Positions 57,679 to 64,000 of a DNA stretch of 64,000 nt are shown here, piece by piece. The stretch spans positions 3,038,501 through 3,102,500 of the forward strand of contig NZ_CP070353.1 of the NCBI RefSeq assembly GCF_016919405.1, given 5' to 3'. The position numbers were made by a program, and so were the translations under genes. The stretch's first letter is position 1; each line of letters opens with the position of its first letter. Source of the DNA: Ensifer sp. PDNC004. Lineage in GTDB: Bacteria > Pseudomonadota > Alphaproteobacteria > Rhizobiales > Rhizobiaceae. Under the pieces are notes generated by a model, which saw nothing but the letters and a program-made list of their open reading frames with translations, was not told the DNA's origin and searched no databases.

Positions 57679-59862
57679 TTACCACCGATACTTCAGCGAA
57701 CCGAGCACCGTGCGGCCCTGGCCGAAATAGCAATAGCCATCGGTGCAGACCCCTTCGCGGCGGTCGCCGAGATTGGTGGCGCTGACGGCGAGCGACAATC
57801 CGTCGAGTTCGGGGTTCTTGACGCCGAAGTCATAGGCGATCGAGGCGTCGAAATAGACGGCGCCACCGTTCTCGGCGGTGTTGGCATCGGATGTGTAGGA
57901 GCTTGACGCCAGCCGCACGCCGCCGCCGAGGCTCAGGCCCGCAAGCTGCGTGTCTTCGGGCAGGAGATAGTTCACCCACAGCGATGCGACGTGGCGCGGC
58001 TTCGTCGACGGCACGTTGCCGATCAGCGACGGATCGACGTTTCCGGTGATTTCGGCGTCGTTATAGTTATAGGCGGCGATAAAGCTCAGGCCGTTGTCGA
58101 ACTCCCGGCGTCCTTCCACCTCGAAACCGTTGGTCGTCACCTCGCCGGCCGACTTGTAGTAGTAGCCGACGGGAAGGGACGGGTCGGACACATATTGCGG
58201 CGCGCCGCTTTCGACGATCCGGTAATAGGCCGCGCTCAGAGAATAGGCTTCGCCTTCCGGCTGGTACTTCACGGCCAGTTCGACCTGCTCGCCGGTCGTC
58301 GGATCGAGCACGCGGCCATCGGCTGAAAGCTCGGTACGCGGCACGAAGGAGGTGCTGTAGCTGGCATAGGGCGCAATGCCGTTGTCGAAGAGGTAGAGCA
58401 GGCCCGCCTGTCCGGTGAGTTCGCCATCGTCCTTGCGATCGACGACGCCGGTGTTCTTGTCGGTGCTGGTCTGGTCGACCCAGTCGTAGCGAAGACCGCC
58501 GACGGCGCGCCAGTTGCCGAACTCCAGCTGATCCTGGACATAGATGCCGGTCTGACGCAGATCCCGCCCGCTGAAGCTGGTCAGCGCTGGCGTCGGACCG
58601 CCGACGCCGAAGGTCGGGTTGTTGAGGTCGAAGCGATAGGCCGGATCGACGGCGCCGAAGCCGAGGCCGAAGTCGGAGGTGATCCAGGTGTAGTCGAGGC
58701 CGGTCAGCAGTGTGTGCGAGACCGCACCGGTGTCGAAGGCGGCTTCGAGCTGGTTGTCGATCTGGTAGGCGCGCTGGTCGTCCTTGATGGCGACGGGCGA
58801 GCGGTCGAACACGCCGGGCGCCACCTCTGTCCCGAATTGCAGGTAACGGGCCTTCAAATCCAGATCGCTGACGCGCCCGTGCTGGCGAAAGGTCAGGCCG
58901 TTGTCGAATTCGTGCTCGAACTTGTAACCGGCCTGGACCTGGCCGACCTTCTGGTAGTCGTAGTCCGGGTCGCTGTAGCGCAGCAATCGGCCGTCATGCT
59001 CGAGTACGCGCGGGCTGGCGTCGCTTTCGCCTTTCTGCCCGAGGCCGTAAATCGTCAGCGACGTGCCTTCGTCCGGCTTCCAGGTGACGGAGGGCTGCAG
59101 CAGGTAACGGTCGTCGGCAACGTCGTAGTTGGTCTCGCCGTTTCGTAGAAGCCCGACGATGCGGTAGAGGACGTCGCCGTCGGCCGTTATCGGCCCACCG
59201 ACATCGAAGGCGGCCTGGGCGCGGCCGATCGTGCCGTATTGCAACTCGACCTCGCGGTGGGTCTCCTCTTCGGGCATCTTCGAGATGCGGTTGACGATAC
59301 CGCCGACGCCGGCAGCACCATACATGACCGAGACCGGACCTTTCAGGATCTCGATCCGCTCGAGGCCATAAACCTCCGTCGGGAAGGTGCCGTAGTTCAT
59401 GTAGGGCTGGCGCAGGCCGTCACGGAAATCGCCGGTCGTCGTCGTCTCGAAACCGCGGATATAGATCTGGTCGAATCGCGGATCGAAGCCGAAAGCGCCG
59501 GTGGTAACGCCGGCGGCATAGCGCGTTGCCTGGATCATGTCCTGCACGCCGCGCTCTTCAAGCTCCTTGCGCGTGACGACCGAGACGGAACGGGGCGTTT
59601 CGATCAGCGGCGTGTCGGTCTTCAGCGCCGAGACGTTGCGTGTCGGCACGATCGTGTCATTGTCCTCGGCGATCGTCGCAGCCGCCTTGCCAGCCGTCGC
59701 TTCGATCTTTTCCAAGCGGGTGGTCTTCTGGTTTTCGGCCGATTGCGCACGGGTCGCTGCCGGCGAAAGGATCATGGCGACAGCGCTCGCGGTCAGAACT
59801 GTGGTTGCGGAGAGCGTGCGGCGCGAGGCGCGCAGGAACGTGATCGGCAACGTCTTCGACAT
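57679..59862 (-). CDS. TonB-dependent siderophore receptor (FhuA-like)
   Basis: A 727-residue outer-membrane receptor from ATG 59862. A signal peptide (about 40 residues, ending PAATRAQ) is followed by a plug domain (SVSVVTRKELEERGVQDM, then YIRGFETTTTGDFRDGLRQ, then EILKGPVSVMYGAAGVGGIVNRISK) and a beta-barrel that ends in YRW, the aromatic C-terminus needed for assembly. It takes up a ferric siderophore with TonB energy. Its promoter carries an iron-responsive-looking palindrome, and it has a 200-nt leader with strong stems. Confidence 0.95.
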   Translation of the reverse strand: MSKTLPITFLRASRRTLSATTVLTASAVAMILSPAATRAQSAENQKTTRLEKIEATAGKAAATIAEDNDTIVPTRNVSALKTDTPLIETPRSVSVVTRKELEERGVQDMIQATRYAAGVTTGAFGFDPRFDQIYIRGFETTTTGDFRDGLRQPYMNYGTFPTEVYGLERIEILKGPVSVMYGAAGVGGIVNRISKMPEEETHREVELQYGTIGRAQAAFDVGGPITADGDVLYRIVGLLRNGETNYDVADDRYLLQPSVTWKPDEGTSLTIYGLGQKGESDASPRVLEHDGRLLRYSDPDYDYQKVGQVQAGYKFEHEFDNGLTFRQHGRVSDLDLKARYLQFGTEVAPGVFDRSPVAIKDDQRAYQIDNQLEAAFDTGAVSHTLLTGLDYTWITSDFGLGFGAVDPAYRFDLNNPTFGVGGPTPALTSFSGRDLRQTGIYVQDQLEFGNWRAVGGLRYDWVDQTSTDKNTGVVDRKDDGELTGQAGLLYLFDNGIAPYASYSTSFVPRTELSADGRVLDPTTGEQVELAVKYQPEGEAYSLSAAYYRIVESGAPQYVSDPSLPVGYYYKSAGEVTTNGFEVEGRREFDNGLSFIAAYNYNDAEITGNVDPSLIGNVPSTKPRHVASLWVNYLLPEDTQLAGLSLGGGVRLASSSYTSDANTAENGGAVYFDASIAYDFGVKNPELDGLSLAVSATNLGDRREGVCTDGYCYFGQGRTVLGSLKYRW

Positions 59863-59928
59863 GTCTGGCCCTCTTGCGGGCGCACGAAAACCTTCCGGCA
59901 AAAGCCAGAGAAAAGCACCCGAATATCC

Positions 59929-60005
59929 GAGCGGGACGACATCCCGCTCTCATTTTTGAGAATCGATCACGGCCATGATTGTGGGCCGAACCGACCCGCA
60001 ATCAT
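59929..60005 (-). promoter_or_regulatory. Structured leader of the siderophore receptor mRNA
   Basis: On the minus strand: stem ATGATTG/CAATCAT enclosing GGGTCG/CGGCCC (59975-60005), then GAGCGGGA/TCCCGCTC with a 5-nt loop (59929-59949). Both lie between the predicted start of transcription near 60064 and the ATG at 59862. Confidence 0.55.
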
Positions 60006-60070
60006 TGTGATCTCGTGAAAACGACAGCCGAGCGGCCATCGGAGGCGGTGTCCCCGCCGCCCGACAAGAG

Positions 60071-60135
60071 GGATAGTCCGTTTGGAAATGCGCATCAAGA
60101 AAAATATGATTATTCTAGTCATGTTTTTCTTGATG
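60071..60135 (-). promoter_or_regulatory. Promoter with candidate RirA/IRO-box palindrome for the siderophore receptor
   Basis: CTTGAT (-35, 60099-60094) and CTATCC (-10, 60076-60071) are 17 nt apart on the minus strand. Overlapping the -35 is an inverted repeat (60093-60135) of 17-bp arms with one mismatch and a 9-nt centre. Its core TGA-N9-TCA matches the IRO-box bound by RirA in rhizobia (known consensus). A repressor here would block RNA polymerase when iron is plentiful. Confidence 0.7.
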
Positions 60136-60137
60136 GA

Positions 60138-60164
60138 GCGGTAGGCGCCGGAGGCGCGTACCGC
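60138..60164 (-). repeat. Strong GC hairpin after xthA
   Basis: Arms GCGGTACGCGCC/GGCGCCTACCGC (minus reading) pair at 11 of 12 positions around a 3-nt loop, 19 nt after the xthA stop. No T-run follows directly. It may protect the xthA mRNA end or belong to a rhizobial repeat family. Confidence 0.6.
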
Positions 60165-60182
60165 CGCCCGGAAAATCATGTC

Positions 60183-60989
60183 CTAGATGTCGAAGTGCGC
60201 GATGACGGGCACGTGGTCGGAGGGGCGCTCCCAGCCGCGCGCTTCCCGCAGGATGTCGACGTTCTTAAGCGCCGGCGCGAGGTCGGCGGACGACCAGATA
60301 TGGTCGAGCCGGCGGCCACGGTCGGCGGCCTCCCAGTCTTTCGCCCGGTAGCTCCACCAGGTGTAGAGCTTGGTCGGGGATGGCGCGTGCTGGCGCATCA
60401 GGTCGACCCAGCCGCCGCCGTTCATGACCATGGTCAGACCTTCGGTCTCGATCGGCGTATGGCTGACGATCTTCAGGAGCTGCTTGTGCGACCAGACGTC
60501 GTGTTCCAGCGGCGCGATGTTGAGGTCGCCGACGAGGATCGAGGAAATGCCGGCTTCGGCTTCCGCGTGCAGCAGTTTCATCTCCTCGACGAAATCGAGC
60601 TTGTGACCGAATTTCGGGTTGATGCTGCGATCCGGCTCGTCGCCGCCGGCCGGCACGTAGAAATTATGCAGCCGGATCTTCTTGCCGCCCGCCTCGAAGA
60701 CGACCGAGAGGTGGCGGGCGTCGCCGACGCCGCAATAGTCGCGCCGGTCGCTAAGCTCATGCAGCGGCAGGCGCGAGATCGTCGCCACGCCGTGATAGCC
60801 CTTCTGGCCGTGCATCTCGATATGATTGTAGCCGAGCGCCTTCAAGGGCTTGGAGGGAAACTGGTCGTTCGGGCACTTGGTTTCCTGCAGGCAGAGGATA
60901 TCGGGCTGCCAGGTCTTCAAGAGATGCTCGACCAGCGGCATGCGCAGGCGAACGGAGTTGATGTTCCAAGTGGCGACGGAAAGGGCCAT
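60183..60989 (-). CDS. xthA: Exodeoxyribonuclease III
   Basis: A 268-residue EEP-family nuclease. Motifs: N9 in TWNINSVRLR, E36 in LQETKCP, YHGVATISR, GDLNIAP (catalytic Asp/Asn), and the final SDHVPVIAHFDI with the catalytic His. It cuts abasic sites and removes 3' blocks in base-excision repair. It is monocistronic; a strong hairpin follows the stop. Confidence 0.96.
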   Translation of the reverse strand: MALSVATWNINSVRLRMPLVEHLLKTWQPDILCLQETKCPNDQFPSKPLKALGYNHIEMHGQKGYHGVATISRLPLHELSDRRDYCGVGDARHLSVVFEAGGKKIRLHNFYVPAGGDEPDRSINPKFGHKLDFVEEMKLLHAEAEAGISSILVGDLNIAPLEHDVWSHKQLLKIVSHTPIETEGLTMVMNGGGWVDLMRQHAPSPTKLYTWWSYRAKDWEAADRGRRLDHIWSSADLAPALKNVDILREARGWERPSDHVPVIAHFDI

Positions 60990-61114
60990 GCGTCATTCCC
61001 TGATCGGCTGAGGCCGGACGCTTGCGAAGGGAAGGCCGGCTCGGGATGGATGTTTGACCCGAGCTTTAAGCAGGTCCGGCGCGCCGGGACAAGGAATGGA
61101 GGGGAGGCAAGGCA

Positions 61115-61147
61115 TGAAAAAAGGCCGCACCAATGGAGGGCGGCCTC
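61115..61147 (-). terminator. Intrinsic terminator after the LolA-type gene
   Basis: On the minus strand AGGCCGC pairs with GCGGCCT around an 11-nt loop and is followed by a T-run, about 30 nt after the stop. Confidence 0.88.
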
Positions 61148-61176
61148 GTGTCGACAAATCCAGCGATTGAGATTGC

Positions 61177-61839
61177 TCAGCCGCCCTTCTTGTTGCGAAC
61201 CTCGTCATAGGGGATCTGGAAGACCTTGTCGTCCAGCGCCATGCCGGTCTGGACGTTGAAGATCATCACCGAGGTGTCCTTCTTCTGGGCGTCGGTGATT
61301 GTCCACTGGCGCAGGTCGTAGGTCTTCGGGTCGAACATCATGGTGATGGTCGAATCGCCGAAGATCGAGCGGTCGCCGAGCACGATGGTGATGAGATCGG
61401 ACTCTTCCTTGACGCCACGCACCATCTTGCCGGTCAGGTCGATCCGCTCGCTCAGCAGCAGATTGAGCGGTGTCTTCGACAGCGGATAGATGTCCCAGGT
61501 CTTGAGCTTCATGTTGCCGATGACGACGGACTTGCCGTCGGCGATGACGCGCATCGGCGAGGGGGCCTCGTAATTGAAGCGGATGCGGCCGGGACGGCGG
61601 ATATAGAACTTGCCGCCGGTCTGCTCGCCGCGCGGGCCGAACTGCACGAATTCGCCGGCCATGGTCTTCACCGAGGAGAAATGGTCGGCGATCTTCTGGG
61701 CAGCGCTCGGGGCCTGCGCGAAGGCCGGGCCGAGGTTAAGACCGGTGCCGCCGATGCCGCCAAGTGCCGCAAGCCCGCACACGAAGAGGCGGCGCGACAT
61801 CACCGGGTGGTTGCGCTCGCCAGTCTTAGTCTCTGTCAT
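61177..61839 (-). CDS. lolA: LolA-family outer-membrane lipoprotein carrier protein
   Basis: A 220-residue protein from ATG 61839, which has AAGGAG 6 nt upstream (an earlier ATG at 61854 overlaps that site). The signal sequence starts MSRRLFVCGLAALGG and ends GPAFAQ; the twin Arg is suggestive of Tat but not decisive. The LolA fold follows (FSSVKTMAGEFVQFGPRGEQTGGKFYIRRPGRIRFNYEAPSP). LolA carries lipoproteins across the periplasm to LolB. Alphaproteobacterial LolA-like proteins without LolB exist, so the role is inferred. Confidence 0.88.
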   Translation of the reverse strand: MTETKTGERNHPVMSRRLFVCGLAALGGIGGTGLNLGPAFAQAPSAAQKIADHFSSVKTMAGEFVQFGPRGEQTGGKFYIRRPGRIRFNYEAPSPMRVIADGKSVVIGNMKLKTWDIYPLSKTPLNLLLSERIDLTGKMVRGVKEESDLITIVLGDRSIFGDSTITMMFDPKTYDLRQWTITDAQKKDTSVMIFNVQTGMALDDKVFQIPYDEVRNKKGG

Positions 61840-62045
61840 CTCGGTCTCCTTCATTTACGAATCATCTGGAGCGCAAGTGCGGCGCCTTCAAGGCGCCATT
61901 TTCGAGCTTTTTCGCTCGCGCTCTCACATGACTGTTACCGGTTTGGCCGTTTATGCGGGGCCTTTGCCCGCGTCCGCCGGGCGTCTTTTCTTTCAATGCC
62001 TTCGCTTGACGCGAATCTGCTGGAATCGCCTTGCCGTCCGCTGGC

Positions 62046-64000
62046 TTACTCTTCGGTCGGAACGAGGATCTCGCGCTTGCCGGCGTGGTTCGCCGGGCCG
62101 ATGATGCCTTCCTGCTCCATGCGCTCGATCAGCGATGCGGCACGATTGTAACCGATCCCGAGGCGACGCTGCACGTAGGACGTGGAGGCCTTGCCGTCGC
62201 GCAGAACGACGGCGACCGCCTGGTCGTAGGGATCGTCGGAATCGGCGAGATTGGAGGTGCCGGCGGGGCCGCCGCCCTCGCCATCCTCGTCGTCATCCTC
62301 GGTGATGGCATCGAGATATTGCGGTACGCCTTGCGTCTTCAGATAGGCGACGACCTCTTCGACCTCGGTGTCGGAGACGAAGGGGCCGTGGACGCGCTGG
62401 ATGCGGCCGCCACCGGCCATGTAGAGCATGTCGCCCATGCCGAGCAGCTGTTCGGCGCCCTGTTCACCAAGGATGGTACGGCTGTCGATCTTCGAGGTCA
62501 CCTGGAACGAGATGCGCGTCGGGAAGTTCGCCTTGATCGTGCCGGTGATGACGTCGACCGAGGGGCGCTGGGTCGCCATGATGACGTGGATGCCGGCGGC
62601 GCGGGCCATCTGCGCGAGCCGCTGCACGGCGCCTTCGATGTCCTTGCCGGCGACCATCATCAGGTCGGCCATTTCGTCGATGATGACGACGATGTAGGGC
62701 ATCGGCGCCAGATCGAATTCTTCCGTCTCGTACATGGCTTCGCCGGTCTGGCGGTCGAAGCCGGTCTGCACTGTGCGGGTGATTTGCTCGCCCTTGGCAA
62801 GCGCCTGCTCGACGCGGCTGTTGAAGCCGTCGATGTTGCGCACGCCGATCTTCGACATCTTCTTGTAGCGCTCTTCCATCTCGCGCACCGTCCACTTCAG
62901 TGCGACGACCGCCTTCTTGGGGTCGGTCACGACAGGCGAAAGCAGGTGCGGGATGCCGTCATAAACGGAGAGTTCGAGCATCTTCGGGTCGATCATGATC
63001 AGGCGGCACTGATCGGGGCTCAGCCGATAGAGCAGCGACAGGATCATGGTGTTGATCGCGACCGATTTGCCGGAGCCGGTGGTACCGGCGACGAGCAGAT
63101 GCGGCATCTTGGCGAGATCGGCAACGACGGGCTCGCCGCCGATCGTCTTGCCGAGCGCCATGGCAAGGCGGGCCTTGGAGGTTTCGAAGTCGCGCGAGCC
63201 GATGAGTTCGCGCAGATAGACGGTTTCGCGCCTCTGGTTCGGCAGTTCGATGCCGATGGCATTGCGGCCGGGAACGACGGCGACGCGGGCCGCGATCGCG
63301 CTCATCGAGCGGGCGATATCGTCGGCAAGGCCAATGACGCGGGAGGACTTGATGCCGGGCGCCGGTTCCAGTTCGTAGAGTGTAACGACCGGGCCGGGGC
63401 GAACGTGGATGATCTCGCCCTTGACGCCGAAGTCTTCGAGCACGCCTTCGAGCATGCGGGCGTTCTGCTCCAGCGCATCGGGCGAGAGCGAGGCGTCGCG
63501 GCTGACATTCTTCGGCTCGGCGAGGAAATGCATCGGCGGCAGTGTGAAGTCGCCGTCGTTGTCTTCGACGAAGGAGCGCTGGGCTTCGCGTTCGATCCGC
63601 TGGCCGGTCTTCGGGCGGGGACCCGGCGTGACGACGCGCGAGCCGCCGTTGGGCAGGCCCTGCTTCGGCGGCGCCGCCTTCGGCGCCCAGTCGGCAGCCG
63701 GATCGTAGTCTTCGTCGTCGGGCAGAATGCCGGCGGGGCGGCGCTCGTCGATGTCGAAGGGCATGTCGTCATCCTCGTCGTCGGCCATGATCGGCGGCGG
63801 GGTGAGGATGCGGCGCTCGGAGCGGTCGAGCGAGGGCTCGATGCGGTCGCCGGCGGCCATCGGCTTCGGCCGGGCGGGCTCGTTCAGCGTGCCGAACTCG
63901 TCGTTGTTGAAATCATAGGGCTCGTCGTACTGGCGCTTGGGCGTGGCGCGGGTGCCGCTCATGCCGAAGATGCGGCGCATGCGCGCGTGCATGGTGTAGC
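62046..64000 (-). CDS. ftsK: DNA translocase FtsK, C-terminal part (start outside window)
   Basis: The frame is open to the right edge, so the N-terminal membrane helices are not seen. Visible, in order: an acidic linker (about 63700-63900), then the RecA-like motor with Walker A GTTGSGKS and Walker [11 protein letters not shown]. The gamma winged-helix follows, containing [27 protein letters not shown], which reads KOPS/FRS sequences. FtsK pumps DNA at the septum and activates XerCD at dif during cell division. Confidence 0.97.
   Translation of the reverse strand, partial: YTMHARMRRIFGMSGTRATPKRQYDEPYDFNNDEFGTLNEPARPKPMAAGDRIEPSLDRSERRILTPPPIMADDEDDDMPFDIDERRPAGILPDDEDYDPAADWAPKAAPPKQGLPNGGSRVVTPGPRPKTGQRIEREAQRSFVEDNDGDFTLPPMHFLAEPKNVSRDASLSPDALEQNARMLEGVLEDFGVKGEIIHVRPGPVVTLYELEPAPGIKSSRVIGLADDIARSMSAIAARVAVVPGRNAIGIELPNQRRETVYLRELIGSRDFETSKARLAMALGKTIGGEPVVADLAKMPHLLVAGTTGSGKSVAINTMILSLLYRLSPDQCRLIMIDPKMLELSVYDGIPHLLSPVVTDPKKAVVALKWTVREMEERYKKMSKIGVRNIDGFNSRVEQALAKGEQITRTVQTGFDRQTGEAMYETEEFDLAPMPYIVVIIDEMADLMMVAGKDIEGAVQRLAQMARAAGIHVIMATQRPSVDVITGTIKANFPTRISFQVTSKIDSRTILGEQGAEQLLGMGDMLYMAGGGRIQRVHGPFVSDTEVEEVVAYLKTQGVPQYLDAITEDDDEDGEGGGPAGTSNLADSDDPYDQAVAVVLRDGKASTSYVQRRLGIGYNRAASLIERMEQEGIIGPANHAGKREILVPTEE

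Larger units (their letters stand above)
59863..60182. other. 320-nt region between the siderophore receptor gene and xthA
   Basis: It contains no gene but is dense in structure: an iron-box-like palindrome with promoter (60071-60135), leader stems (59975-60005 and 59929-59949) and a very strong GC stem after xthA (60138-60164). Confidence 0.7.

Noticed and set aside
59979..61259. Plus-strand frame across the receptor leader, xthA and beyond
   Set aside because: It runs antisense to xthA and through the regulatory palindromes, with no motif.

Overview
The window is about 64 kb of a GC-rich (roughly 60 %) alphaproteobacterial chromosome. Gene content and order point to Rhizobiaceae, most likely Ensifer/Sinorhizobium. 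The markers are an rpoH2-type sigma factor with an EcfG/RpoE2-type promoter, acnA divergent from ccmABCDG, dapF-mtaB-ftsY-ispZ facing ffh, chorismate mutase-rpsP-rimM-trmD-rplS, the COG2984/4120/1101 ABC system, and an IalB-family protein. I see no phage, transposon, CRISPR array, rRNA or tRNA gene. Both ends cut a gene: a SUV3-like helicase at the left and ftsK at the right.

Layout. 1-5.3 kb: helicase, S4 RNA-binding protein, ferredoxin fdxA, a CarD-family regulator and rpoH2. 5.5-12.2 kb: an M48 lipoprotein protease, a thiamine transport operon thiBPQ under a TPP riboswitch, and on the other strand a GNAT protein and thiamine pyrophosphokinase. 12.2-18 kb: an ABC-F ATPase, a MarR/MFS efflux pair with a clear palindromic operator, argG and a LysE-type exporter. 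18-30.4 kb: a three-gene ABC importer, rlmN, ialB, a DUF1232 protein, a pterin dehydratase, a low-molecular-weight phosphatase whose end overlaps thpR, a GDSL esterase divergent from a YbbA/YbbP-type ABC pair, and a Bax-inhibitor-1 protein behind a likely ybhL leader RNA. 30.4-45.5 kb: small conserved proteins (GNAT, DUF2794, DUF1223), aconitase, cytochrome c maturation genes ccmABCDG, and the dapF-mtaB-ftsY-ispZ-UPF0314 run. 45.5-55 kb: an MBL-fold hydrolase divergent from a MarR regulator, ffh, chorismate mutase, rpsP, rimM, trmD, a TauE-type permease, rplS, an amino-acid ABC pair and leuC. 55-64 kb: SixA-type phosphatase, an L,D-transpeptidase, a CenR-like response regulator, a cyclic-nucleotide-binding protein, a TonB-dependent siderophore receptor, xthA, a LolA-type protein and ftsK.

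The genes form functional groups. Thiamine uptake and activation sit together. Both protein parts of the signal recognition particle pathway (Ffh and FtsY) are about 4 kb apart. Ribosomal proteins are grouped with their rRNA/tRNA maturation factors. Aconitase, fdxA, leuC, mtaB, rlmN and the siderophore receptor all concern iron or Fe-S clusters.

Most of the window is ordinary core chromosome and I found no clear new multi-gene system. The more interesting signals are in the intergenic DNA. They are a 43-bp palindrome with a TGA-N9-TCA core on the -35 of the siderophore-receptor promoter; an unannotated 42-codon ORF with a following hairpin and T-run before leuC; a structured ffh leader with a terminator-like stem; a near-perfect operator before marR; and paired palindromes before the COG2984 ABC operon.
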